Shown here: piece by piece, positions 37,736 to 46,749 of the stretch
Layout of the letters: every line of letters begins with the position of its first letter
How positions within the stretch are numbered: the stretch's first letter is position 1
NCBI RefSeq assembly: GCF_005117025.1
Contig: NZ_SWCO01000001.1
Coordinates: 248,001-312,000, forward strand
Length of the DNA: 64,000 nt
Reading direction: 5' to 3'
Source: Alteromonas portus
GTDB lineage: Bacteria > Pseudomonadota > Gammaproteobacteria > Enterobacterales > Alteromonadaceae
Translations under genes and position numbers: made by a program
Notes under the pieces: model-generated
Databases searched by the model: none
Told to the model about the DNA's origin: nothing
The model's input: the letters and a program-made list of their open reading frames with translations, nothing else

Positions 37736-38680
37736 ATGAAAAAAGCCGAGAGTGCAAGCGACACATTAAAAGGTATGCTGGCAATCGTTATCGCAAGCTT
37801 TTTGTGGGGAACAACAGGCACTGCTGCTCAGTTTGCGCCACAGATCAGCCCACTGGCCATCGGTGCCTTTGCTATGGGTATAGGTGGTGTATTGCTCTGT
37901 GTTAGCGCCCGAAAATCATTGGTAAAGGATGTTCCTATTCTTTTTTCTACGCCACTGACCTTTCTGTTTGGTAGTGCATGTGTCGCAATTTATCCGCTGG
38001 CCTTTTATAGCTCTATGCGGCTGTCAGGCGTTGCCATAGGAACTGTGGTCTCTATCGCCAGTGCGCCACTGTTCGCTGCGCTTCTAGAGTACTTTTTGAG
38101 TAAAAGGCCCGTGTCTTTGAAATGGTTTATAAGTTTTATATTTGGGACTCTGGGGATTGTTCTGTTAGCCATGGGAAAGACACAGGACGCATCAGCGTTG
38201 TCAGCGTCTAAAGACGATCAGGTGTTCGGCGTTATATTGGGTTTAATTGCAGGTTTAACTTATGCGGGATACTCATGGGCTGCGAAGCAACACATTGACG
38301 CTGGTGCACATTCAAAGTCTGCCATGGCCGGACTTTTCGGTTGCGCTGCAGTTGTTCTACTGCCTTCTCTTTGGTTTACCGGTCAAAACTTGTTTGACAA
38401 CGCTATTAACACTAGTGTTTCACTGTACATGGCAGTAGTGCCTATGTTTCTTGGTTATTTGCTATTTGGCTATGGCCTTCGTAGTACAGATGCCAGCAAA
38501 GCCACGCTTATCACACTAATTGAACCATTGGTTGCAACCCTTTTGGCTATCTTCCTAATTGGTGAAGTATTCAAACCCGTGGGGTGGATGGGTATGGCGC
38601 TAGTATGCTTGTGTCTTTTTTGCCAATCAGTCACGTTTCCTATTGCGTTAAAGCGCTTTGGGCGAAAAGCAACAGCGTAA
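37736..38680 (+). CDS. EamA/DMT-superfamily transporter
   Basis: A 314-residue inner-membrane transporter with ten predicted helices in two EamA repeats (about 12-145 and 162-300). Characteristic segments: IASFLWGTTGTAAQFAP at the start of repeat 1, LSGVAIGTVVSIASAPLFAALLEYFLSKRPVS at its end, and STDASKATLITLIEPLVATLLAIFLIGEV in repeat 2. The family exports metabolites or drugs; the substrate here is unknown. It is convergent with the sensory module at 38708. Ribosome binding site is GAGAG, about 8 bases upstream. Confidence 0.9.
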   Translation: MKKAESASDTLKGMLAIVIASFLWGTTGTAAQFAPQISPLAIGAFAMGIGGVLLCVSARKSLVKDVPILFSTPLTFLFGSACVAIYPLAFYSSMRLSGVAIGTVVSIASAPLFAALLEYFLSKRPVSLKWFISFIFGTLGIVLLAMGKTQDASALSASKDDQVFGVILGLIAGLTYAGYSWAAKQHIDAGAHSKSAMAGLFGCAAVVLLPSLWFTGQNLFDNAINTSVSLYMAVVPMFLGYLLFGYGLRSTDASKATLITLIEPLVATLLAIFLIGEVFKPVGWMGMALVCLCLFCQSVTFPIALKRFGRKATA

Positions 38681-38707
38681 TGTAGACTCGGTTAAAACGG
38701 GTGTCTT

Positions 38708-39472
38708 CTATAAAGAAAAGTCGGAATACTTGTTAAGTATTCTTTCTATTTGGCCTGTTTGTTTTATTTCAGCGATAGCGCGGTTAATGGCGGGAAGCTT
38801 ATCTTTATGTCGATTGTGAAGACGCAAAGCCATTTTACCTGCGGTATGGATGGGCCCTAAGGCAATGTTTATGTCGTGAATTGAAGACCAGTAACGGGCC
38901 GATGCCTCCTCCATTATGATGACATCTATCCGTTTTGCGCCTAGGGCTGAAATAAGGTTGTTCTCGGCTTGAAAATCCATTCTGACGAACTTATCAGAAT
39001 CAAAATACACATAGCCGGAAATCATTCCTACGGTTTCACCATAGATAGAGGTAACAGTAGGGTATCGACTATGATTTTCAGGCAGAGTAATAAAATATTC
39101 TGTGATATCTATAATGGGGTCTGAAAAAGTAAAGTCACCCGCAGGCTCATCTTTGGACAGCCAACTTGGACTGAAGAAGTCAAAATCAAGGTCGCCTGTT
39201 TTAAATGCAAGCATGGCGCGTTTGGTAGACAGCATGACTTTCTCTGTCTTGATATCAGCCCTATCCATAATTAGTGGAAGTATTTCAACTAAAATACCGG
39301 CCCTGTCTTCGTCGACAGCATTTTCGTATGGAATAGAATTACCCGATGTTCCAAGGTTGTACCGCAATATTTCATCGGCAGTGGCGGTATCACTAAAAAG
39401 CGAAACGTTTACCAATAAACTTATTGAAAAAACTCTTTGTATTAGAGGTGTTAATCTTGCTAAAGCATACAC
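38708..39472 (-). CDS. Periplasmic solute-binding protein, family 3 (PBP2 type)
   Basis: A 254-residue protein with a signal sequence (cleavage near TATA-DE, about residue 32) and the two-lobed fold of SBP_bac_3 proteins: ILRYNLGTSGNSIPYENAVDEDRAGILVEILPLIMDRADI, FKTGDLDFDFFSPSWLSKDE, DVIIMEEASARYW and the terminal AIAEIKQTGQIERILNKY. These usually bind amino acids. It is 24 bases after a hybrid kinase gene with no permease or ATPase nearby, so it probably delivers a ligand to the kinase and not to a transporter. The binding site is not conserved enough to name the ligand. Confidence 0.85.
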   Translation of the reverse strand: MYALARLTPLIQRVFSISLLVNVSLFSDTATADEILRYNLGTSGNSIPYENAVDEDRAGILVEILPLIMDRADIKTEKVMLSTKRAMLAFKTGDLDFDFFSPSWLSKDEPAGDFTFSDPIIDITEYFITLPENHSRYPTVTSIYGETVGMISGYVYFDSDKFVRMDFQAENNLISALGAKRIDVIIMEEASARYWSSIHDINIALGPIHTAGKMALRLHNRHKDKLPAINRAIAEIKQTGQIERILNKYSDFSL

Positions 39473-39495
39473 TCAAGATGTCCCGCTACAATAGG

Positions 39496-42375
39496 TTAAT
39501 GAACTGCGTTTTCTTCACTATTTCTTTCAAAACTTGCCCAATGCTCGACTTTATCAATAAGGTCAACAGCGTCAAAAGGCTTGCTTAAGTAGTCGTCCAT
39601 TCCCGCGTTTACACAGCGCTCTTTGTCACCTTTCATTGCATTGGCGGTTAGTGCGATGATCGGCACATTTAAATAGCGTTCTCCGGCTTCACCATTTCTG
39701 ATACGCCTGGTGGCTTCAAAGCCATCCATTTCTGGCATTTGGCAGTCCATAAGAATGACATCAAAAGTTACCTTCATTTTATTTAATGCTTCTAACGCCT
39801 CTAAGCCAGATTTAGCACTCAGTGTTGTATGGTTGTTCAAGTGCTGCTTTACGATAACCTGATTAATATCATTATCTTCGACAATCAGAACCTTGCGTTT
39901 TTTACCCTTTTCTCGTGTCAGCGCTGATGCGTAGTGAACTGGCTTCAGCAAAGCCTCGTCAGCAGGTTCAAGGGATATGGTGAATGAGAAGGTACTGCCG
40001 TTACCTTTGACACTTTCAAGCTTTATATCACCCCCCATGAGTTCGCAAAGCTGTTTGCTTATTGATAAGCCAAGGCCAGTGCCACCAAACTTGCGAGTAG
40101 TTGACAGATCTTCTTGCGTGAAAACTTCGAAAATGGTGCCTTGCTTATCTTCAGCAATACCTATTCCGGTATCTTTAACGCTACATAATAGAGTAAGGCT
40201 ATCATCTGCGTTTTGCTTAATACTTGTGGTTACTTCAATGTAGCCTGAATCGGTGAACTTCACGGCGTTACCCAGTAAGTTCGACAAAATCTGTCTGAAG
40301 CGTACGTCGTCACCCTGAACTACGTGGAAACCTTGCAAATCAAAGTGGAAGTGCAGTTCAAGGCCTTTCTCTTGGCACATAATGGCGTACTGACTTTGAA
40401 GGTTTTCAAGTGACTCTAGAATGTCGAATGGGTTTTCTTCAATTTGTAGCTGGCCGGCTTCAATTTTTGAAAAATCCAAAATATCGTTAACGATATGCAA
40501 TAGGCCTTGAATGCTAAACTTGGCTAATGAAAGATAATGTTTTTGCTCTTCAGCCAAATCAGAGTTTGCTAGTAGCTGTAAAACGCCAGAAATCCCGTGG
40601 ATTGGAGTGCGTATCTCATGGCTCATACTCGCCAAAAAGCTCGATTTCAGGCGCGCAGATTCCTCGGCTTTCTCTCTAGCATCTTGTAGGTATTGTTCAG
40701 TTTGACGTTGCTGCGTAACATCCTGCTGAAAACCGATATAGTGAGTTACTTCGCCATTGGTTTTAACCGGTGTTAGATTTAGCCTATTGTAGAAAAGACT
40801 GCCGTCTTTTTTATAGTTGATGAGGGTTGTTTCTATAGGCTCGCGGGTTGCTATGGCTTTTCGTATTTGTTCAACTGTTTGCTTATTGGTTTCATCGCCT
40901 TGCATAGTGCGACAATTATGACCAATCATTTCACCACGCGTGTAGCCGGTTAATTCTTCAAACGCGCTATTTACATAAATAATTGGCTGACCAACACGCT
41001 TTACATCAGAAATAATAATTGAAACTGTCGCTTCGTCCATCGCATGGGTAAGTACGTTAACGTGGCTTTCTAACGTTCGTTGCTCGGTAACGTCACTGCC
41101 TACAAAAATATCACCGCGAATATTACCGTTTGCATCGGCTAACGATGCTTTCGTCCAGCTGATATAGCGCTCTTGTCCAGTCTTTACCGAAAAATGCGTT
41201 AGCTCGTCGCTTTGTTTCGCCGCTAGCTTCTGCACTATTAATTTCAGAATCGTGTTCTTTTCACCGTATTGGTCGTTACAAAAACCTTCAAAGCGTTTAT
41301 TCGCAATTAAGATCTCTTGATTCTGATCGACGACAACCAGCATATCGCCCATAGATTCCAGTACATTCGAAAATTGTTCGTTCGACAGCGATACTTCTGT
41401 TAAGTCCCAAATAAGCTTATCGAAAGCAGAACGAATGTCTTCTAACTCTTTAGCCTCTATCTGTTGCTCATTTTGAAGGGGCGCGGCTTTGTCGCTAGTT
41501 AGTCGATTTTTGATGTCGTCGTAAAGCTTCGAGAGCGTTCGTTCGGCCAAGGTGCCAGTCATACTCACCATATGCAATATAATGAAAATGAACCCCACAA
41601 TCATTGCGACTAAAACGATGCCCGTCCAAGCCATCTCTCTGTAAGCCGTAATTGTTGGTTTAACACTGTACAGTTGTAAATTCTTCCAGCTTGTTTGCTT
41701 GATGGAATAGCCATTTTGAGAAAAGTTTAAAAAATTTGAGTTTGGCGCGATGAGAGAGGGCTCACTGCTAAACAGTACGTTCCCATTTGAATCGGTGACT
41801 AATTGATTCGTAAGGCGTGGATAGGGAGCAAGTAACGATTGAAGGCTGTCAACATACATCACAAGTGCGCCTTCAGATACACCGTTAAGCAAAACGGGAA
41901 CACTAATGACCACGCCATACTGGGAAACAGAAGAAAACGTATTTGATGAACCTAAGGTTTGTTGACGCCATGCATCACTAAGCGATTTAGGAAGCGCAGC
42001 ATTCCAATTTTTATCGATAACCTTATTTCCAGCAAAATCAAATAGAGCAAACTCAACACTTTTTGCTTGAGTAAGATTCAACGAGCGGAAAAACATAGGA
42101 AGGTAGTTATCCCGCTGTTCAACATCAACCAGCGAATTAATGATAATGTCGTTTGCCGCTAAATCTGCTAGCTGGCGTGTAGTGTCATTTACAATGAAGT
42201 TAATGTCTTGCTCTAACCCCTTAACGGATTGCTGTTGAAGATTATTGGTTTGTTTAACAATAAAATGAAAAGATAGAGCAAACAGCGTGATAGAGAGTAC
42301 TGCTATTAACAATGCAAGCCTAGGGATCATGCTTGAAAGCAATAGAGAACGAAGTCTCATAGGTTCCTGCTGCAT
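39496..42375 (-). CDS. Hybrid sensor histidine kinase with PAS and receiver domains
   Basis: A 959-residue sensor. Transmembrane helix 1 (about 17-39), periplasmic Cache-like region (40-247), helix 2 (about 248-270), two PAS domains (about 330-430 and 445-560; the second has GHNCRTMQGDETN and NRLNLTPVK, and resembles LOV-type PAS, but the reactive Cys motif GRNCRFLQ is only partly matched as GHNCRTMQ). HisKA has phospho-His586 (SMSHEIRTP). The ATPase domain has NLLGNAVKFT, DTGIGI and GTGLGLSI. The C-terminal receiver has Asp877 (LMDCQMPEMDG) and Lys in LSKPFD. Its start overlaps the stop of the upstream binding-protein gene. Confidence 0.92.
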   Translation of the reverse strand: MQQEPMRLRSLLLSSMIPRLALLIAVLSITLFALSFHFIVKQTNNLQQQSVKGLEQDINFIVNDTTRQLADLAANDIIINSLVDVEQRDNYLPMFFRSLNLTQAKSVEFALFDFAGNKVIDKNWNAALPKSLSDAWRQQTLGSSNTFSSVSQYGVVISVPVLLNGVSEGALVMYVDSLQSLLAPYPRLTNQLVTDSNGNVLFSSEPSLIAPNSNFLNFSQNGYSIKQTSWKNLQLYSVKPTITAYREMAWTGIVLVAMIVGFIFIILHMVSMTGTLAERTLSKLYDDIKNRLTSDKAAPLQNEQQIEAKELEDIRSAFDKLIWDLTEVSLSNEQFSNVLESMGDMLVVVDQNQEILIANKRFEGFCNDQYGEKNTILKLIVQKLAAKQSDELTHFSVKTGQERYISWTKASLADANGNIRGDIFVGSDVTEQRTLESHVNVLTHAMDEATVSIIISDVKRVGQPIIYVNSAFEELTGYTRGEMIGHNCRTMQGDETNKQTVEQIRKAIATREPIETTLINYKKDGSLFYNRLNLTPVKTNGEVTHYIGFQQDVTQQRQTEQYLQDAREKAEESARLKSSFLASMSHEIRTPIHGISGVLQLLANSDLAEEQKHYLSLAKFSIQGLLHIVNDILDFSKIEAGQLQIEENPFDILESLENLQSQYAIMCQEKGLELHFHFDLQGFHVVQGDDVRFRQILSNLLGNAVKFTDSGYIEVTTSIKQNADDSLTLLCSVKDTGIGIAEDKQGTIFEVFTQEDLSTTRKFGGTGLGLSISKQLCELMGGDIKLESVKGNGSTFSFTISLEPADEALLKPVHYASALTREKGKKRKVLIVEDNDINQVIVKQHLNNHTTLSAKSGLEALEALNKMKVTFDVILMDCQMPEMDGFEATRRIRNGEAGERYLNVPIIALTANAMKGDKERCVNAGMDDYLSKPFDAVDLIDKVEHWASFERNSEENAVH

Positions 42376-43553
42376 TATTTGTCGCCTACTGTGACCAGGT
42401 GGCCTTTATCATTGAATTTTGTCATAAAATAATCCTTTGACCAAAGCGCGTCATGCCGCTCTTGTGTAAATGGAGCGTCGTAGTACTTAACTGCACCTTG
42501 AATGTTTTCAAGTGACTCTAGAGCGCTACGCAATGCGCTTATTTCTGTGCTACCCGCTTTATCGGCAGCCATTGCAATTAAATGAATCAAATCATATGCA
42601 TGCGCTAACCCTGTTACACCTTCAATAGCTGCCGTATCGATTAAACCATATTTATTATAGTAGGCCTCTAACAGCTGTTTCGCCTTGTCATTTTTTTGAT
42701 GCTGAAAATGAAATGTTTGAAGGACAGAAATGTCATGCTCGCTAATTGGGTTAGCTAATCGAGATGCAAATTGACCTGAAGCTATACCCCAGTGAGAAAT
42801 TATCGGAAGCGAGCTCAGCCCTTGTTCAGCTAGAGCGTCTACGACAACCGCTCCTTCAGGTACGTTAGTTACTAGTATGACACCATCCGCCTTGGCGTTT
42901 TTAATGGCTTCGGCGTCTTCGGAAAAGTCTTTTTGCTGCCAATTTATCCAATGGATCGCACTAATATTTACCCCTTTCTCTTGGGTGGCTAGCGTTAACG
43001 ATTCATGATTGGAGCGACCCCAGCCAGTACGTTCTAGCACTAAAGCAATATTAGAAAGCCCTCTGGCTTTAACATAATCAATAAGTACAGACGCAGCTTC
43101 GGCGTCACGAACAGAAACCCGAAAAACGTTATTAGGGGAGTGATTGTTGTCTATAATGGGGGTGCCTGCAGCCCACGGCACAAGCATAAGCACATTCTTA
43201 GCATGTAAAATATCAATTTCAGCGAGTACGACGGGGGTGTGTACTCCACCGACTACGGCAAGTAGGTTTGGCAGTTGGGCGAACTGTTCAATATTGTGTT
43301 TGCCGCGAGCAGGATTGCCGCGATGGTCTTTCGCAATCACTTTCAGCTCTCGGCCAAGAATCCCTCCATTTGCGTTAATCTCTTCAACAGCTAGCTCTAC
43401 ACCTCGAGAAATAGCAATTCCCCCCTCAATTGCAACCGCTGATAGGTCTGCGTCTATACCTATGATTAGAGGCGCTTGGGTACTCTCAGCTTGATGTGAA
43501 CTGAAGAGCGAAATAATGCAGAGGAGCGTTGGAAGAATAAGTTTTACACGCAT
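42375..43553 (-). CDS. Branched-chain-type periplasmic binding protein (Peripla_BP_6)
   Basis: A 392-residue ABC-type substrate-binding protein of the LivK/amide-binding group. Signal peptide (about 1-24), then LIIGIDADLSAVAIEGGIAISRGVELAVEEINANGGILGRELKVIAKDHRGNPARGKHNIEQ and VGGVHTPVVLAEIDILHAKNVLMLVPWAAGTPI, both family signatures. ATG 43553 is chosen (AGGTG 8 bases upstream) over TTG 43559. The stop shares a base with the kinase start (TAATG), which implies strict co-expression. There is no transporter in the cluster, so a sensory role is likely. Confidence 0.87.
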   Translation of the reverse strand: MRVKLILPTLLCIISLFSSHQAESTQAPLIIGIDADLSAVAIEGGIAISRGVELAVEEINANGGILGRELKVIAKDHRGNPARGKHNIEQFAQLPNLLAVVGGVHTPVVLAEIDILHAKNVLMLVPWAAGTPIIDNNHSPNNVFRVSVRDAEAASVLIDYVKARGLSNIALVLERTGWGRSNHESLTLATQEKGVNISAIHWINWQQKDFSEDAEAIKNAKADGVILVTNVPEGAVVVDALAEQGLSSLPIISHWGIASGQFASRLANPISEHDISVLQTFHFQHQKNDKAKQLLEAYYNKYGLIDTAAIEGVTGLAHAYDLIHLIAMAADKAGSTEISALRSALESLENIQGAVKYYDAPFTQERHDALWSKDYFMTKFNDKGHLVTVGDK

Positions 43554-43874
43554 GGTCAAGACACCTGATTGATTACCTTAAAAGTGTATAGCAATGTGCT
43601 AAGCGTTTTTTTGTTTACTCCTTATTCTTTAGTATAAATTTGCTTGTTTTGTGAGCAATCTTGGTTTTATTACACCATTTTCAGTTCTATTGGGTATTAA
43701 ACAATGTGGCACGATTCTGCTATTACGTCGTAGGCGCAATATCGAAAGGGTGTTCAACGAGCAGCTCTGCGATTGCGTATGGCGCAGTTATTTTAAAAAA
43801 TGTCTCTGTGCCCTTTGTAAAAGATATTCTCTTTTACTAACACATATTAAGGAGACCAGTAGTTTGGAGTATAA

Positions 43875-44378
43875 GTGCGAAATACAACACTGCCGACAAT
43901 AATAGATGTGGAAGCAAGTGGGTTTGGGGCAGCGAGTTATCCGATAGAGATAGGCATTGTGCGCTATGATGGTGCAAAGTGGTGCAAATTGCTAAGACCA
44001 TTTGCCTCTTGGGTGCATTGGGACTCAAAAGCAGAGTCACTACACGGCATTTCTCAACAAATGCTTCAAGCACGGGGGGAAGACCCTTATAAAGTGTGTG
44101 TTGAGCTGAATAACTTTCTAGGAAACACGATTGTGTACAGCGACGGTTGGGTAGTGGATAACCCTTGGCTGATAAAGCTTTACGCTGCCGCGAACGTTGA
44201 CATGTCTTTTACCTGCCGCGCACTTGAATATATTTTAAGCGAACCGCAAATGGAAAAATGGCACGATGTAAAAAATAGCCTTGCTGCCAAACTTGACGTG
44301 AAGCGCCACAGAGCAAGCTCAGATGCCATGATTATTCAACAAACATACGCAAAAACCATTGACCTTACACAAGGGTAA
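43875..44378 (+). CDS. DnaQ-like (DEDDh) 3'-5' exonuclease-family protein
   Basis: A 167-residue protein with an RNase H-like exonuclease fold. Exo I is IIDVEASGFG with Asp and Glu, the middle segment has LHGISQQML, exo II is YSDGWVVDNPWL, and exo III is HRASSDAMIIQ with His and Asp. All four metal ligands and the general-base His are present, so it is likely active on DNA or RNA ends. GTG start at 43875 with GGAG 5 bases upstream. It stands alone; 43554-43874 upstream holds no gene I can support. Confidence 0.8.
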   Translation: MRNTTLPTIIDVEASGFGAASYPIEIGIVRYDGAKWCKLLRPFASWVHWDSKAESLHGISQQMLQARGEDPYKVCVELNNFLGNTIVYSDGWVVDNPWLIKLYAAANVDMSFTCRALEYILSEPQMEKWHDVKNSLAAKLDVKRHRASSDAMIIQQTYAKTIDLTQG

Positions 44379-44455
44379 GTCATTATGGTGTAATACAATA
44401 AATTTGAACGGCAGGTGAATGATTCGCTTTGTTGTCGAATAGCTTACGTTATTCG

Positions 44456-44926
44456 TTAGAACAGGTAATTCACACCCAAGGAAAAGGCCATATTTTCTTC
44501 TTCGCCAACTTGCCTGTGCTCTATTTCTACAGCCATATTTAACCCTTCGTTTTTGCCCAGTAGCCAGCCTAAACGCGTAAATGTACCTATATCGTGAGGT
44601 AAATAAAGCCATTCAGCATAATGTTGAAAGGCGGTATTGTTGGTTTTATAGGTTGCATAGACCTTTTGCGGGATCCTTGTATCAAAGCGACGGCTGGCGC
44701 TAAACATACCTTGTGAACCTGCTGGATAGGTATAGCTGTTGTCGTAAAGATAAGTTTCGGTTGTAGATTGGACACGGTACATACTATTTAGCTGCCACCG
44801 AGCTATTTTTTTGCTTTTGAATTGGATTGGACTGTTGTTGCTATCATTGATACCCGCGCAAACAGGCAAAGCTGTCAAAGAGGCAGCCAGCGTGAACGCT
44901 ATAAGAGTACCAGTAACCACATTCAT
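44456..44926 (-). CDS. Exported protein of unknown function, possibly outer-membrane beta-barrel
   Basis: From ATG 44926 the product has 156 residues (170 if ATG 44968 is used). A signal peptide ends at LPVCAG. The mature part is rich in alternating polar/aromatic strands (WQLNSMYRVQSTTETYLYDNSYTYP, EWLYLPHDIGTFTRLGWLLGK, NMAVEIEHRQVGEEENMAFSLGVNYLF) and ends in Phe, a common outer-membrane barrel signature. At this length only a small barrel or lipocalin-like fold would be possible. No family recognised. Convergent with the exonuclease gene. Confidence 0.6.
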   Translation of the reverse strand: MNVVTGTLIAFTLAASLTALPVCAGINDSNNSPIQFKSKKIARWQLNSMYRVQSTTETYLYDNSYTYPAGSQGMFSASRRFDTRIPQKVYATYKTNNTAFQHYAEWLYLPHDIGTFTRLGWLLGKNEGLNMAVEIEHRQVGEEENMAFSLGVNYLF

Positions 44927-45085
44927 AAACGAGCTCAAGTTGTTGTTATCTTGGCTTGTAAACAACAAGAAACTACAAGCGATAGTGTGTTCATTATTTA
45001 AGCATAGCTGTAAACAATAAATGATGGAAATATTCTTTTCTGTTTTTTATTTGCCCGGTTAATTTAGCTAGTTAGCAAAGCCTAA

Positions 45086-45150
45086 ATAAAAAACGCCGCT
45101 AGTTTGTGTAACCGCTTAAGAGCTAAGCGTTACAAAAACAAAACGGCGTG
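45086..45150 (-). terminator. Rho-independent terminator of metK
   Basis: On the minus strand an outer CGCCG/CGGCG stem encloses a hairpin of TGTAACGCTTA against TAAGCGGTTACA, followed by a T run at 45086-45092. The region is compact and lies about 27 bases after the metK stop. Confidence 0.8.
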
Positions 45151-45176
45151 TATAAAAGCGCTGCTTGACTGTCGAA

Positions 45177-46322
45177 TTAAATCGATGCTTTTAACGCTTC
45201 TGCTTTATCTGTAGCTTCCCATGGGAATTCGTCACGACCAAAGTGACCGTATGCAGCCGTTGGGCGATAAATTGGGCGCTCAAGGTCTAGCATTTGGATA
45301 AGGCCGTAAGGACGCAAGTCGAAATGTTCGCGCACTAGTGCAACCAGTGTTTTCTCATCCACTACGCCAGTACCGAAAGTGTCGATGCTGATAGACGTTG
45401 GCTCTGCCACACCTATTGCATAAGACACTTGGATTTCACAGCGCTTTGCAAGACCTGCTGCAACAATGTTCTTAGCAACGTAACGACCCGCGTATGCTGC
45501 ACTGCGGTCTACTTTAGATGGATCTTTACCAGAAAACGCGCCACCACCGTGACGAGCCATACCACCGTAAGTATCAACAATGATTTTACGCCCGGTTAAA
45601 CCACAGTCGCCCATTGGACCACCGATAACAAATCGACCCGTTGGGTTGATGTGGAAACGCGTGTTGGCATCAATCCACTCACTTGGAAGCACAGGCTTGA
45701 TGATTTCTTCCATTACCGCTTCACGTACTGTTTCAGTGCTTACTGAATCACAGTGCTGGGTTGAAAGTACAACCGCGTCAATGCCTACAGGCTTGTCGTT
45801 TTCATACTTGAATGTAATTTGGCTTTTCGCATCTGGACGCAACCAGTCCAGCTTACCAGACTTACGTACTTCGGCTTGTTTTTGAACAAGACGGTGAGAG
45901 TAAGTGATTGGCGCAGGCATAAGTACGTCAGTTTCGTCGCTCGCGTAACCGAACATTAGGCCTTGGTCGCCCGCACCTTGTTCTTCTAGGCTTGCGCGGT
46001 CAACACCTTGATTGATGTCAGGAGACTGTTTACCAATTGCGTTTAATACAGCACATGAGTCAGCGTCGAAGCCCATATCTGAGTGCGTATAGCCAATTTC
46101 TTTAACAGTTTTTCGGGTAAGTTCTTCAATGTCTACCCATGCAGAAGTGGTCACTTCACCACCTACTAAAACCATTCCGGTTTTTACATACGTTTCGCAG
46201 GCCACCCGAGCGCGAGGATCTTGTTCTAAAATAGCGTCAAGAACCGCATCTGAGATCTGATCAGCAATTTTGTCCGGATGTCCTTCAGACACTGACTCGG
46301 ATGTGAATAAATGCGTGGCCAT
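45177..46322 (-). CDS. metK: S-adenosylmethionine synthetase
   Basis: A 381-residue enzyme that makes SAM from methionine and ATP. N-terminal [38 protein letters not shown], the ATP-site [12 protein letters not shown], and the phosphate-binding [20 protein letters not shown] are all intact; length is standard. The C-terminus has [10 protein letters not shown]. It is transcribed away from tkt, and a MetJ operator lies in its promoter. Confidence 0.97.
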   Translation of the reverse strand: MATHLFTSESVSEGHPDKIADQISDAVLDAILEQDPRARVACETYVKTGMVLVGGEVTTSAWVDIEELTRKTVKEIGYTHSDMGFDADSCAVLNAIGKQSPDINQGVDRASLEEQGAGDQGLMFGYASDETDVLMPAPITYSHRLVQKQAEVRKSGKLDWLRPDAKSQITFKYENDKPVGIDAVVLSTQHCDSVSTETVREAVMEEIIKPVLPSEWIDANTRFHINPTGRFVIGGPMGDCGLTGRKIIVDTYGGMARHGGGAFSGKDPSKVDRSAAYAGRYVAKNIVAAGLAKRCEIQVSYAIGVAEPTSISIDTFGTGVVDEKTLVALVREHFDLRPYGLIQMLDLERPIYRPTAAYGHFGRDEFPWEATDKAEALKASI

Positions 46323-46361
46323 AAATGCTCCGTAAGCGTTAAATTATCAAAATAGTCGTAT

Positions 46362-46390
46362 ATTGTACTAAAACAAGTTATAAATACCAG
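46362..46390 (-). promoter_or_regulatory. metK: Candidate metK promoter
   Basis: On the minus strand, CTGGTA (46390-46385) and TACAAT (46367-46362) with a 17-base spacer. The weak -35 is overlapped by the met-box array. Confidence 0.5.
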
Positions 46391-46417
46391 TCTTTACTTC
46401 TAGACGTCTAAAAGTCT
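46386..46417 (-). promoter_or_regulatory. MetJ operator (met boxes)
   Basis: A perfect met box AGACGTCT (46402-46409) is followed without a gap by AAAAGTCT (46410-46417). Two weaker 8-base units lie at 46386-46401, of which ACCAGTCT matches at the right half. MetJ with SAM binds tandem 8-bp boxes and represses met genes. The core lies 80-95 bases upstream of metK. Confidence 0.75.
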
Positions 46418-46545
46418 CTTTGTTACGAATAGTTGACACAACCCGATCACTTATAGGGTTATTCAGGTCGTAATTGACGAAGTTAATGATGTATAGACAA
46501 AACTAGGTGTTAGTTATCACCGTTTTCGCTGTAGTGGGAGTACGT

Positions 46546-46579
46546 AATGGTCAGGTTATAGACCATTTTTTACTATAAC
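46546..46579 (+). promoter_or_regulatory. Terminator-like hairpin with competing stem in the tkt leader
   Basis: AATGGTC (46546-46552) with GACCATT (46561-46567) and six Ts to 46571 looks like an intrinsic terminator. GTTATAG (46555-46561) with CTATAAC (46573-46579) is a perfect alternative 7-bp stem that would trap the T run in its loop. It lies about 170 bases upstream of tkt; the promoter is not clear (a TTGACA at 46433 lacks a good -10). Confidence 0.45.
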
Positions 46580-46749
46580 TTTCACTATTGGCAATCAAAA
46601 CCCATTGAACTGAAAGGTGGCATAGGTAAGAATAACGCCACATTCAATCGTATAAAGAAGTAGAGCGAACGCCTTACCTCTACGCTCGTCTAGCTTGCCT
46701 AGCCCGCTAAAATACGAAACAAAAGATACGAAATAAATCAGGAGACAAC

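Noticed and set aside
40621-41030. LOV photosensor domain in the hybrid kinase
   Set aside because: The second PAS has GHNCRTMQ, close to the LOV GRNCRFLQ motif with the Cys present, but the match is partial and flavin contacts could not be confirmed by eye, so I left it as PAS.
46373-46397. Resemblance of TATAAATACCAGTCTT to the left end of the 83-bp element
   Set aside because: The match is short, there is no inverted partner nearby, and the region is explained by the metK promoter and met boxes.
46323-46480. SAM riboswitch before metK
   Set aside because: No SAM-I, SAM-II or related core was seen; the MetJ boxes explain the control.
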